From: Hydrangea macrophylla
Lineage: Eukaryota; Streptophyta; Magnoliopsida; Cornales; Hydrangeaceae
Reading direction: 5' to 3'
DNA: 64,000 nucleotides
Assembly (NCBI GenBank): GCA_033977485.1
Contig: CM066984.1
Coordinates: forward strand, 49,030,600-49,094,599
A program made the translations under genes and the position numbers. The notes under the pieces are model-generated. The model was not told where the DNA came from, did no database searches, and worked only from the letters and a program-made list of their open reading frames with translations. This document shows positions 9,076 to 19,610 of the stretch, piece by piece; position 1 is the first letter of the stretch; every line of letters starts with the position of its first letter.

Positions 9076-9859
9076 GGCCCGAAAGATTCGATCAAAAGGA
9101 GCAGTTGAAGAGTGATCCTAGAAAGTATCATCCCCAGCAGATTCAGATTAATCCTCAGCGGGTTTATACACCGTTGGTAGTCCATTGTCGACTCGTCATC
9201 TCGATGCAAACATCGTCGGTCCATCGCTCTCATCACACCATTAGGGCCTCCATGTTCATCATAGGACTCCCAGGATTTCACGTTCGTCCCGTGACTTCTA
9301 TGTCAGTCTCTTAATTTCCGGAGCCCCTGTGTCCGTCGGTTATTTGCCAAAAGACATCTTAGATCATAGTCCTCTGAGACCCCACACCCAATTACATTCG
9401 CTCGCAAAGCACACTTCCAGAAGTTTGCCCCTAAAACCCGGAGTCTTCTAGACTTCAATGCCCTTATCTGAGTCACGTCACAATCACAAACACTAGCACA
9501 ACACTAGCCCACTCGGAGTGGCACACCCCTTGGCACCTGCTCATTCTAGGATCAGAAAACTAGGCACGATAGGACTCATGTATGAGATCATATCCACACA
9601 TTGCATATCATCCTCATATAGCATAGCATCCGCCTGATTGTTGTGTATGTGCATATGTGATTTATCCCTTTTGTGTCCTGAACTACGTCCTGGTCTGATT
9701 CCCCTTGGGATACGTAGGCAGCTCACGCGGAGCACGACCAGCATCATCCTTGCATCTTTTGCAACGCTTTTTATCCTAAATCCATAGCCTCCAAAAAGTC
9801 CTGTCTCTTCAAAACTTTGGCACTCGCTTGCGACATGCGTTGCCTCGCAAGTTCCTGCC
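9076..9859. other. Tat 3' non-coding DNA before PPT
   Basis: No supported gene. It holds the third copy of the GAACTACG...GATACGTAGGCA motif (9680-9720). Short open frames here have no recognisable protein features. Confidence 0.6.
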
Positions 9860-9873
9860 AAAGAGGGGCAAAC
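9860..9873 (+). other. Polypurine tract of Tat element
   Basis: AAAGAGGGGCAAAC lies immediately before the LTR start TGTAGACACCCC at 9874. PPTs prime plus-strand DNA synthesis, and the position directly upstream of the 3' LTR is as expected. Confidence 0.85.
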
Positions 9874-10163
9874 TGTAGACACCCCATTTTGTCGGCTATC
9901 AGATTTAGGAGACCCATAGCTTGGTGGTTCACAATGATCGTAAAAGACTCAAAAGGACTCTCGGAAGTCAGCTCTATCCCTCAGAATGCTCAGAATGACC
10001 AAAATGCCCTTGAAAGTCCGAAAACTCCCAAATTTGGTCCCAAAGTTCTGAAAACATGCTACGTCGTAAGAAAAGTGATAAAATGAGTTTTTAAATAAAA
10101 CCGGAAGAAATCGTCAGCTCCCAGAGACCCCCGGAAGTCCCGGAAGTTCCCCGAAAGTCCCCG

Positions 10164-10382
10164 TTGACCGGCTTGACCAAGGTTTGACCAGGTTTGACCA
10201 GAGTTTGACCAAGTTTGACCGAAATTGTCTGAATTCACCAGAACCATTCTAAATCATGAGAAAAGTATTAAAACAAGTTCCAAAAGGAAATCGAGCGAAA
10301 ACATCAGCTCCTGGGAGCTCCCAGAGGTTCCCAGAACTTCCCGGGAATCCCCGGTTTGACCGGTTTGACCAAGATTTGACTT
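10164..10382 (+). promoter_or_regulatory. Cluster of nine TTGACY (W-box) motifs in Tat U3
   Basis: TTGACC occurs at 10164, 10173, 10184, 10194, 10205 and 10215, spaced 9-11 bp, then at 10357 and 10366, with TTGACT at 10377. TTGAC[CT] is the binding site of plant WRKY factors (known). About 0.6-0.8 kb upstream of the TATA box, the cluster could make the LTR stress-responsive, but this is inference and the motif may simply be a short tandem repeat. Confidence 0.6.
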
Positions 10383-10442
10383 TGGAATCGGGGCACCGAA
10401 ACAATTTTCAAATATTTTTCATGGATGCTAGAGGTCAACAGC

Positions 10443-10690
10443 TTTCCAACGGTATATCGCACATAATTTCTGGATTTAAAACGAATTTATTATGAATTTC
10501 CAAAGGCGAAAAAGGCGATCAAATCGGCTTTTATCGCGAATACCGCAAAACTTTTCAAAGTGACCTATCCCCGAACTATTTTTTATGTAAAGTAGACTCC
10601 ATTACCTTTCCAACGGTATATCACAACCTCGATTTGGAGTTCGTACACATTTTCTGTGAATTTTGGACGAAATAGGGCCTTTTCGCGAAT
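10443..10690 (+). repeat. Duplicated LTR segment beginning TTTCCAACGGTATATC
   Basis: TTTCCAACGGTATATC occurs at 10443-10458 and 10607-10622. In both copies it is followed, after a variable stretch, by TCGCGAATACCG. It looks like an old imperfect tandem duplication of about 160 bp inside U3. Confidence 0.75.
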
Positions 10691-10740
10691 ACCGGAACTT
10701 CGGGGGGCCTAAACAGCATTATCCAGACGAAGGGAGGAGC

Positions 10741-10801
10741 AGTGCCGCCGCGGCACTGGCCCACTGCCGCCGCGGCAGTGGCCCAGTGCCGCCGCGGCAC
10801 T
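10741..10801 (+). repeat. Triple GC-rich palindrome, 22-bp period (LTR copy)
   Basis: Palindromes at 10741-10757, 10763-10779 and 10785-10801 have the same arms, order and 22-bp period as the array at 8165-8225. This one ends about 145 bp upstream of the putative TATA box. Confidence 0.9.
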
Positions 10802-10944
10802 CCCCTCCAGAACAGTAAGTTTTTGTAAATACTTTTGTGGTCCCATTTTGATTAATTAAAATCCAAAACGACGTGGTTTCATGATTTCAGATGTTTGGGA
10901 CCAATGGGAGTACTTTCTAAATCCCAAAAACACCCCAAGTTGGC

Positions 10945-10954
10945 CTATATAAAC
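10945..10954 (+). promoter_or_regulatory. Putative TATA box of Tat LTR
   Basis: CTATATAAAC in an otherwise mixed region, followed about 30-40 bp later by a purine-rich transcript-like start region. This is the best TATA candidate in the LTR and would place the start of R near 10980. Confidence 0.6.
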
Positions 10955-13069
10955 ACCCCATTACTCCTCATTTTGGAGGGGAGTCAAATGCAAGTTTAGA
11001 GAAAGTTTGGGAGAGAAAGTGTAGAGATAAGGTTAGAGTGGAGAGAAAAGAAGCTTTCTTCTTTGATTTTTCAAAACAAAAGTGAGTTCTAACTTTGTTT
11101 TTACTTCATTACTTCCATTTACTTCAACATTCAATACTCCCAACCACCATTTTAGTGAGCATTCAAGAGTGTGGAAGCTTCTTCCATGTCTAGTGTCATT
11201 ACATATGAGTGATACACCAATCTACAAGTCTCATGCTTCATGAATATCATCTATTGATTATCATCTACTTGCTTGATTATATATATGTTCATCTCTCCTT
11301 ATCTCATTTCTTTTTCTTTTCTTTATTTACTTACTAGTTCATCATCATCTAAGTGATGACATGAAGTTTGGGGTGAGTGAATCCTTATGGATAGTAGCTC
11401 TTGACCTCAAAAACATGTTTGATAGATGATGATCATAACCTCAATACTTCCAAGGTATTCTTGGAATGTATTGAAGTTATGCCCAAAAATAAAATAAATC
11501 TCTCCAACAATCTTGGAGGTTCTTAAATGATGAGTTTGATGTAGGTATTCTAAGTGGCTATGATCCTTATTGAGTGTTGAAAACATGTTTTCAAAACATC
11601 TATTTCAAAACCCCTCTCAATCCCTCTCATTTGGTTTCAAGAAACAAAACTTTGTTTTCTCCAAAATCTTCAAAACAATGAGTCAAAACAGTGAGTGAGT
11701 TGAGTTCAAAGATTTTTCTAGAACACAATACTCAACATATGGATACAAGGCCACTTGGAAAGTCTTCCTAACTCATTGGAGAACACCCATGATTTTTGGT
11801 TTGACTTGGAAGTACTTGGAAATGATCCATTTGGGTCCCAACATTCCTTCCAAACATTCTGTTTTTGCTGTCACAGCAGCTAGGTCAACTTACGACCTCT
11901 TTTCCAGAAAACTTTTCCAAAAGGGGTGGTTCTAACTTATTTTTCCTTTAAAATTAAATGTCTTAGGAAACTTTCTGTATAAAACGGGCCTCTAGATCAT
12001 TCTTTTTCATTTTCTAAGATTTTCTAACATTTCAGACGACAGTACAAACTCTGTTTCTGAGTGACCTCTATTGTTTATGTAATTTCTCTCAATCTGTGAT
12101 AGCTATTCAAGATTGGCCTTTTGGGTTGTGTTCTAGACACAATAAGGAACATCTCCATAAAAAATCATGCATTGAAAACATTCCTAACCCCTCTTTTCAA
12201 ATTCCAAAAGATCATGCTACTGTTCTGTCCACTATTCACAGCAAGTACACTTTAACTTTCATTCTTTGATTTGAGGCTTATATGCATTCCAAATTAGTTC
12301 ATATCTTAGGAAGTGGTTCATACTACATTTGCATATATCCCATGTTGATTTCATTCATTCATTCTTGCCCATTTTAGACTTCTAAGCCATTCTAGAAATC
12401 CATGTACACAAAACACACTACAACCTTTGCACATTTTTAAATACATACATTGCATTCATGCAAGATTTGGGGTTTTTTGTAACTCTTAATCTAAGGAGAT
12501 TATAAGGAATGAACTCGATCACTCGTTCATGCTTCCCCTTGGTCTATTCATCCTTTCTCATCCGTCCCGGGGATTGAGAGGTCTTCTTTTATCAAAGAAT
12601 AACATGCATCATTCTAGCCTTGCTAAGCATATTTTGATTTCTTTGCTTATTTGTTTCAATAACAATTCATGTCCCCCTTTAGATTAGGAAGTCTTGATTA
12701 TTTGATACATGATTAGACGATCTTTCCTAGGTTTATTTGTGTGATCTTTCACTTTACATTGCATGATATTTGGCTTAGATCTTATGAATGATATCTTATC
12801 TTTTGATCTTCCAATTTCAAGTTTTCTTATGTGATGTAATATACTACAATAGTATTAATTGTCGAACCAAACATAGTATAAGATGATTATTTGGATGCTA
12901 ATTGAGGCCCGTCAAAAGACGGGGCGAGTTGAGGGTGTTTTAGTCGCGACAAAGGCTCCTTCCTCTCTCGTACCAAAACCCCGAACCAAGTTCTTTGGTT
13001 ATGAAGGGCCGGTGCCCTTATCCGCTTGGGTGAGTCGAAATTAGGTTTCTTGGTTCCTTAAAGACCAAG

Positions 13070-13086
13070 TGGCGACTCTGTATCTG
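13070..13086 (+). other. Primer-binding site after Tat LTR
   Basis: TGGCGACTCTGTATCTG starts two bases after the LTR end. TGGCGACTC is complementary to the CCA end of a tRNA-Arg type used by Tat/Ogre elements (family knowledge). From 13087 to about 13190 there is leader-like sequence, then inverted LINE. Confidence 0.7.
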
Positions 13087-13116
13087 TTTTCAACAGACCT
13101 ATTTTCTTTCTTTGAT

Positions 13117-14319
13117 TCAAATCAATTTCAAAACAATCTCAAACAAGAGAAGTGGTCCGAAGCCCGGTATCCACACATTCCAATCTCTAATTTTCGGATC
13201 AACCGAAGTGACTTTTTGAGCATTGAGCAGCTGTTCTTCATCCGTGTTGCCATTCGAATTTCGGTGAATGGCCTTCCAAATTTGCCTCTTGCCACGCCCA
13301 TAAGATTCTCTACTAGAGGTTTCAGCATCACCGCAAATATCAAAAGGCTTGAACTGAGTTTTTCTCCATTCCCGGCCTGAGTAGTACCCACTTCTATTAC
13401 CTCCAGCTCTATGTGGGATTCTACCTGGATTAGGCCTCCTGGTTCCTTGCTTAAATCTGCTAGATCCTTGATCAGCTTTTAGTTTTTCCATCTCAGCCAC
13501 CAGTTGATGAATATGGACTTGAGCAGCATCAAGATCCTTTCTTAGGATATCATTAGAGTCAACAGGACCAGGAACATCAAGCTTAGGCTGACTATGAATT
13601 ACTTGTATACCTTCATCATTAATTGCATATACTTCTGTTCGGGTTGGATTAGAGATAATAAAATCACTTGAAGTCTTGGCCTTACTAGCAGCTTTTGTTT
13701 TCCTCTTAAGAATCTCATTAGAATCTTGTATAGATTTGAAGGAAATTCCTTTCATAGATGTACCATCTTCAACATCACCTTGACAGGAAAGACCATCCTC
13801 CCAATCTTCATGTAATTCAAGGTCCTCATCAGAGTATACATGAGAAGGGATATTTGATATGTTAATTTGACCTTCCTTAATATGAGTAGTAGTAACCTTT
13901 GGGTCTGATAAAAATTCATCTATTATCTCATGGAGCAAATTTACATTAGACCCTGTGGCAACCCTTGATAATGAAGGTTTTGGGTCTTCACCTGCCAGAG
14001 ACTCATTAGGCCCCTTTGAAAAACAAGGAACAGGGGGGTGTTTAGTATCAACAATAGAAGAAGAAACTGCATCCATAGCATCTAGAGGTAATCCACTGCC
14101 ATTGCTAATCTCCAGAACTTGAGTGGTTTCAACACCCTTAGGCGGACTAATAGAATCTTTGGGAGCTTGATCCTTGGAGATTGGGTTGGATGATGGAGAA
14201 CCAGCTTTTCCATGACTAGCAATTTGATTTCTTTTTTTCTTATTTGACCCCATTCCAATCGAAAAGAAGAGCTTGGATGTAAGAAAATCACAAGAGAAGC
14301 TAGAGAGAAGGAGGAGCTT
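13117..14319 (-). pseudogene. LINE A: inverted 5' end with ORF1 N-terminal part
   Basis: The minus-strand frame starts MGSNKKKRNQ at 14253, matching the ORF1 start of LINE B (MGSSKKKRNQ). It carries ORF1 motifs seen in other copies: DFIISNPTR, QDSNEILKRK and WRKTQFKPFDIC. Similarity to LINE ORF1 fades after VDPKI near 13195, so the piece lacks the DUF4283 domain, the zinc knuckle and all of ORF2. The last residues before 13117 are flanking Tat leader. The 5' UTR (14254-14319) shares AAGCTCCTCC with LINE B. A LINE cut at its 3' side is unusual and points to rearrangement or twin priming. Confidence 0.8.
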
Positions 14320-14360
14320 TTATTTACCATTTTCCGAAAAAAAAAAAGAAGGAGGAGCTT
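14306..14360 (+). mobile_element. 27-nt LINE 3' end plus poly(A), flanked by a 14-bp repeat
   Basis: AGAAGGAGGAGCTT occurs at 14306-14319 and 14347-14360. Between them, 14320-14346 reads TTATTTACCATTTTCCG plus A's, identical in type to the extreme 3' end of plus-strand LINEs here (compare 55660-55688). The first repeat copy is normal LINE 5' UTR. The simplest reading is an extremely 5'-truncated LINE insertion with a 14-bp TSD. Confidence 0.75.
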
Positions 14361-16148
14361 CTTGCGATACCTAAGAGTGGAGAAAGGTACGTAATTTATA
14401 GTAATGCATCACACCAAGGACTTGGTTGTGTGCTTATGCAAGACGGGACTGTCACTGCATATGGATCCAAATAGTTGAAAGTACATGAGAAGAACTATCC
14501 TACGCATGATCAAGAATTAGCAACAATAGTGCTTGCATTAATGATTTGGAGTCACTATCTCTATGGAGAAAAGTTTGACCTTTTTTCCATCATAAGAGCT
14601 TGAAGTATTTGTTCTCTCAGAAGGAGTTGAACATGCAACAATGAAGATGGATGGAGTTACTCAAAGACTATGACTTTTCATTACAATACCATCCTGGTAA
14701 TGCAAACGTGGTAGCAGATGCTTTGAGTCGTAAGCTTCGACTAGTGGTTGCTGCATTTCTAATTCGAGAATGGCAAGCATTGGAAGTTTTAGCGGAGTTC
14801 GATCTACAGCCAATGGAACCAATGGAAGGACAACAACTTGGATGTCTTATGGTACAACCAACTTTGATCAGCCGTATCATAGAAGCTCATCAGACAGCAG
14901 GGGATTTGAAATTATGGTTGGTAAAGATGTCAACAAAGGAACCAAAAGTCTAGAGTATTGGTACAGACAGAGCCTTACGATGTAAAGGTAGACTCTGTGT
15001 ACCTGATGAAGGAAATCTCCAAAAAGACATATTGGATAAAGCTCATAAGTCACAAATGACGATTCATCCAGGAGGTATGAAGATGTACAAAGATTTGAAG
15101 AGGAATTTCAAGTGGGAAGGAATGAAGCAGGAGGTAGCTGAGTATGTATCTCAGTGTCTTACCTGTAAACAAGTAAAGGCAGAACATCAAAAACCACCTG
15201 GGCTTCTACAGTTGTTACCAATTCCCCAATGGAAATGGGAACATATAACCATGGATTCTATGGTAGGATTGCCAAAGTCTTAGTAGAACCATGATGCTGT
15301 TTGGGTAATCGTGGATTGACTTACTAAGATGGCACATTTTATCGCCTATAGTATAACGTATCTAGTAGAACATTTATGCCAAATGTATCTACTGCACGTA
15401 GTACAGTGACACTGAGTACCCGTGTCTATCGTGTCAGATCAAGATTCGTGCTTTACTATAGAGATTTGGAAGAGTCTCCAAACAGCAATTGGAACAACAT
15501 TAAACTTGAGTTCATCCTTTGATCCGCAAATTGATGGGCAGAATGAACGAGTCAATCAAGTGATGGAGGACATGCTATGAGCTTGTGTTATTGATTTTAA
15601 GAGTTCTTGGGAGATACACTTACAATTGATTGAGTTTGCCTACAGCAATAGTTACCATACAAGCATCGGAATGGCACCGTTTGAGGCTTTATACAGAAAA
15701 CCTTGCCGATTGCCGCTATATTGGATCAAAGTTAGGGATACTCAACTTTTTGGTCTAGAGATGGTACGAGAGACAAGCAAGAAGATTCAGATTGTACGTG
15801 AAAAGATGAAGACAACTCAAACCAAATAGAAGAGTTATGCCGACAAGCAACGTAAATACTTGGAGTTTGCCGTTGGAGATCACGTTCTACTCATGGTGAC
15901 ACCTATTTGAGGCATTGTCAAATTTGGACAGAAAAGAGGTAAGCTATCGCCTTATTTCAACAGACAGTTCAAGATCCTGGAACATGTTGTGAAGGTTGCT
16001 TATCGACGCATTGCCGCCGAAGATGTCAGGAGTGCACAATGTGTTCCACATCAGTATGCTAAGGAAGTATGCCTACAAACCAGCACATGAGATCAACTTC
16101 GAATATATTGAAGCAACAACAACGTTACGTTCAATGAAGGACCAGCTC
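14361..16148 (+). pseudogene. Decayed Tekay/Del-like chromovirus pol (RNase H and integrase)
   Basis: Starts abruptly inside RNase H (IPKSGERYVIYSNASHQGLG), continues through PGNANVVADALSRK, then the integrase zinc finger (CLTCKQVKAEH), core (TMDSMVGLPKS, IVSDQDSCF, DPQIDGQNERVNQ) and C-terminal motif (GKLSPYFNRQFKILEHV). Many stops and frameshifts break it. It is cut at 16148 by the CRM-like element and resumes at 24761 with a chromodomain. Protease, gag and RT are missing to the left. RNase H and integrase order with a C-terminal chromodomain identifies a chromovirus; Tekay/Del is inferred from motif style. Confidence 0.85.
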
Positions 16149-16841
16149 TGATGGGAACCATAGTGGACCAAAGCTTAAAGATGATCATTTGCAAGTTCCA
16201 GATGGGCCAATCACAAGGTCAAGAGCTAAGAAGATCAACGAAGCAATGCAAGGACTAGTGCAATCCACTTGGGCAAAGCTCATAAACTTATTATGCAAGG
16301 CCCCAACATTTAACATGGGCTTGAAGGAAGAAGAATCAGTTCTAGTTCATGTGATACAAGCTACAGAAGGGGTGGAATAGCTTATTAGGTTTTTATAGAC
16401 TTTAATTTTTTATGTTTCTATGGTTTTGGCATGTGGGCCTATTTTATTTTTTAAGTAGACATTTATTTAGCTTTAAACATGCAGTTTAAGTTGTTTTGGG
16501 CTTGAGTATTTAGCCCATGTCTTTTATTTTCGTTGAAGGCCTTTTTGGCCCAAGGGTTTCTTAGAAGGGATTAAAAGAAAGAACTTTGTAGCAGCTTGGA
16601 GATATACAACGTGAATGAAATTTATTTTCTGGAGAGCTATTCAGTTTTCTCTGCTTGTTCTTGATTGAACAATCCGAACTTATCAAAGGCATTCCCTTTG
16701 TGGCGTTCAAACCAAATCTGGGTTCTTGAAACAGGATTTCAACGGGTCTAGATCATCCCTGTGACTTGATTGTTGGCTTTCTTGGGTGAATTACAATCTG
16801 ATCGTGGGTTCAAGGAATATCAATTCCACGGGTTCACATCA
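16149..16841 (+). repeat. 5' LTR of CRM-like element
   Basis: 693 bp, TGATGGG to CACATCA. Its first part is open from GNDGNHSGPKLKDD through GPITRSRAKK to a TAG at 16378-16380. In the 3' LTR this same stretch would encode the C-terminus of integrase. Confidence 0.95.
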
Positions 16842-16843
16842 TT

Positions 16844-16855
16844 TGGTATCAGAGC
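16844..16855 (+). other. PBS of CRM-like element (initiator tRNA-Met)
   Basis: TGGTATCAGAGC, two bases after the 5' LTR, is the classic complement of the 3' end of plant initiator tRNA-Met. Confidence 0.95.
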
Positions 16856-17823
16856 TTAGGCTCCAAATCAGGTCTGATTTATCCATTTTATTTCTTGTTC
16901 TTATGTCTGTTTCTCACTTTTTTTTTTTTTTTTTTCTGTTCTGTTATTTTCGTGATCTTGTTTCATCTTGTCTTTCTGTTCAATTCGTGTTCTATTCTTT
17001 TCGTGTTCTTGTTTTAGTTCGTGTTCGTGTTCGTGTTCTCGATTACAATCTGGAATTTCGTGTTTAGGGTTGCGAATCTGATCTGTGATTTTTTTTCTCT
17101 TGGTACTTCGTGTTCGTTCATCCTCGTGATTTAGGGTGAAGTCGCCCTGATTATTCAAAAAAAAACAAAAGAAAAGAAAAGAGGAGAAAAAAAAAAAGAA
17201 AGGGAAGAGAAGAGATCGGGTCCGAAAAAAAAAAGAGTACCAAAACTCGCCTTAAATTTTTTTGTTCGTTTTGCATTGTCCATGGTCTAAGGAGTCCGAA
17301 ACTGATCTTACTCCATAGTGTGAAAAATTTTCCGAAAAAAAATTCTATTTTTGTGCTGTTCGAAACCTCTCTTCTGTGATCGTTGTTTCCTGGGATAAAC
17401 TTTGTTTCCATCTTCAATTGGCTCATATTAAAAATAAAAAAAAAAAAATATTTATTCGTGATTTTTTTCTTTTATTCCTCTCGAAATCTGATTTCTTGTT
17501 TCGTTTGCCCTCGTCGTATATTTTCTTGAGATCCGTGTCATTTTTTTTTCTATTACTTCCTTGTTTCTAGAATCTATTGCTTGCTGGGATAAAACAAGGT
17601 TGTGTCTTGATTTAGTTCAATTAGTTCTTGAAAGAACTTGAAAGGGAAAACAATTGAGGTAAAAGGCAAAGAGTGTGTGAGACTAATTTCGGGAAAAAGC
17701 CAATCAGAGTGAAACACGAGTGGAGTGACAATTTTTTAGCGTAAACACGTAAGGGAGTGTGTGAGGTTTTACCACTAATATTCTTGTTTTGCAGCACATT
17801 AAAATGGATGACTCAACACCTTT
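16856..17823. other. CRM-like element 5' leader, no gene
   Basis: T-rich and A-rich low-complexity leader. It includes TTCGTGTTC/GTGTTCGTGTTC short repeats near 16980-17040 and A-runs near 17155-17240. Small open frames here are compositional. An ATG at 17804 is out of frame with gag. Confidence 0.7.
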
Positions 17824-19610
17824 ATGTTGCAGGCCATGCAACGACAGTTTGAACGGTTAAAATTGGTGTTGGGGGAGGTAAGGGATAGGATGGATCAACA
17901 AGATGTAGTGATTCAAAATCTGCAAGGTGGGCGTGATGGGAGGAGACGTGAGCCTAGAGTTGAAAATGAGTATGAGATTGAAGAAGATGAAGAGGATGAG
18001 GAAGACGTAGTATCTGATGTTGGTAGGGGAGGAATGGGTAGACCTAGAGGAGGTAGGCGTGGAAGAGGACCTAGGGGGAATCCAAGGGGTCGAGATGGGG
18101 TAGATAGGAACCTTGGGAGCATCAAAATGAAAATACCATCTTTCCAAGGGAGGAATGACCCTGAAGTGTATTTAGAGTGGGAGAAGAAAATAGAGTTGAT
18201 TTTTGATTGTCACAACTACTCAGAGGAGAAGAAGGTGAAGCTGGCGGTAATTGAATTCACTGATTATGCAATTATTTGGTGGGATCAATTAGTGACCAAT
18301 AGGAGGAGGAATCATGAAAGACCTGTAGAAGCATGGGGTGAGCTGAAAGCTCTCATGAGGAGGTGATTTGTACCTAGCCACTACTACAGAGACCTCTACC
18401 AAAAGTTACAAAACCTTTCACAAGGGTCCCAGAGTGTGGAGGAATACCATAAGGAGATGGAGGTGGCTATGATTCGGGCTAATGTAGAGGAGGATCGAGA
18501 GGCCACAATGGCTAGATTTTTAAGTGGTTTGAATAGGGATATAGCCAATGTAGTTGAGTTGCAGCATTATGTGGAGGTAGAGGACATGGTACACATGGCT
18601 ATGAAGGTGGAGAGGCAATTAAAAAGAAAGGGGGCAGCAAGGTATACTTCAGTTTCTAGCACTCCTTGGAAACCAAAGTGGGAAAGGAATGACCGAGCTG
18701 TAGTAAAGGGAAAGACCGAACCACCTAAAGAAAAAGATGAGGGGACTAGAAAGAACGAATCCAAGGTAGAGTTGCAACCTTCAAGGAATAGAGATATCAA
18801 ATGTTTTAAATGTTTGGGTTTGGGGCATATAGCGTCTCAATGTCCAAACAAGCGGGTGATGATTATGCGTGACAATGGGGAGGTGATGACTGAAGGTGAA
18901 GACGATAGTGATGGAGTATCTGATGCTAGTGATGATGATGGATTGGAATACCCCGTAGAAGGTGAGTCTCTTGTTGCCAGGCGTGCTCTCAATACACAAA
19001 TGAAGGTAGATGATATGGAGCAGCAGAGAGAAAACATATTTCATACTAGATGCTATGTAAATAACAAGGTGTGTAGTATGATTATAGACGGGGAAAGTTG
19101 CACCAATGTAGCTAGTACCACTTTAGTTGAGAAGTTGAACTTACCTTTGCTGAAGCATCCTAGACCTTATAAGTTGCAGTGGTTGAATGAGTGTGGAGAG
19201 GTTAAGGTCAGTAAGCAGGTTTTGGTGGCCTTTTCTATTGGGAGGTATAGTGACGAGGTGCTTTGTGATGTAGTTCCTATGCATGTTGGCCATATTTTGT
19301 TGGGGAGGCCGTGGCAGTATGATAGGAGAGTGATGCATGATGGGTTTAGGAACCGATATAGCTTTGAAAAAGATGGAAAAACAATCAAGCTTGCTCCTTT
19401 AACCCCAAAACAGGTCTATGAGGACCAACTGAAACTAAAAAGTGAGGTTGAGCAAAAAAGAAACATCAGAGAAAAGAAAAATGAGAGTGAGAGAGAAATT
19501 TCAAGAAAAAGAGAGAGTGAAAAAGAAAATAGAGAAATGGGTGAGAATAAAGAAAAGGGAGTGAAATCAAGAGAGAAAAAAGAACGAGAGTCTGTAGAGA
19601 GAAAAAAATC
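17824..19610 (+). pseudogene. CRM-like gag and protease, stop codon in gag
   Basis: The frame opens near MLQAMQRQFERL at 17824; a slightly upstream ATG is out of frame, so the true start is uncertain. A charged linker is followed by the Retrotrans_gag capsid domain (KIPSFQGRNDPEVYLEWEKK, then YAIIWWDQL). A TGA at 18364 interrupts it (probably CGA to TGA before [12 protein letters not shown]), and the same frame continues. The nucleocapsid CCHC box is [14 protein letters not shown] near 18802. Aspartic protease follows with [14 protein letters not shown] near 19078 and [13 protein letters not shown] Lys/Glu-rich linker ends at the LINE insertion near 19611, through which the frame stays open. 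Confidence 0.88.

Larger units (their letters stand above)
1..13067 (+). mobile_element. Tat/Ogre-lineage Ty3/gypsy LTR retrotransposon, 5' part outside window
   Basis: The window opens inside pol. In order: RT and first RNase H (3-1877), a second RNase H and integrase (1862-3636), a long 3' region with tandem repeats and two minus-strand genes (4444-7942), a PPT (9860-9873) and an LTR (9874-13067). A second RNase H between the first RNase H and integrase, very long LTRs, 3' tandem repeats and extra antisense ORFs are family traits of the Tat/Ogre lineage. Gag, protease and the 5' LTR lie upstream of the window. Pol is broken by one frameshift near 1825 and by a 192-bp LTR at 2766-2957, so this copy cannot move autonomously. 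Lineage is assigned from domain order and LTR features, not from a database search. Confidence 0.9.
9874..13067 (+). mobile_element. Tat LTR, 3194 bp
   Basis: Starts TGTAGACACCCC after the PPT and ends TTAAAGACCA at 13067, two bases before a primer-binding site at 13070. It contains a W-box-rich segment, a duplicated segment, the triple palindrome and a TATA box near 10945, so U3 is about 1.1 kb and R-U5 about 2 kb. No coding sequence is supported. The LTR has a PPT on its left and a PBS on its right, so it serves as 3' LTR of the left element and 5' LTR of a right one (see findings). Confidence 0.85.

Noticed and set aside
8376..9108. Three long overlapping repetitive ORFs on both strands
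   Set aside because: They exist because the 99-bp tandem repeat is a multiple of three. No start context, no domain, and openness in several frames at once show they are not genes.
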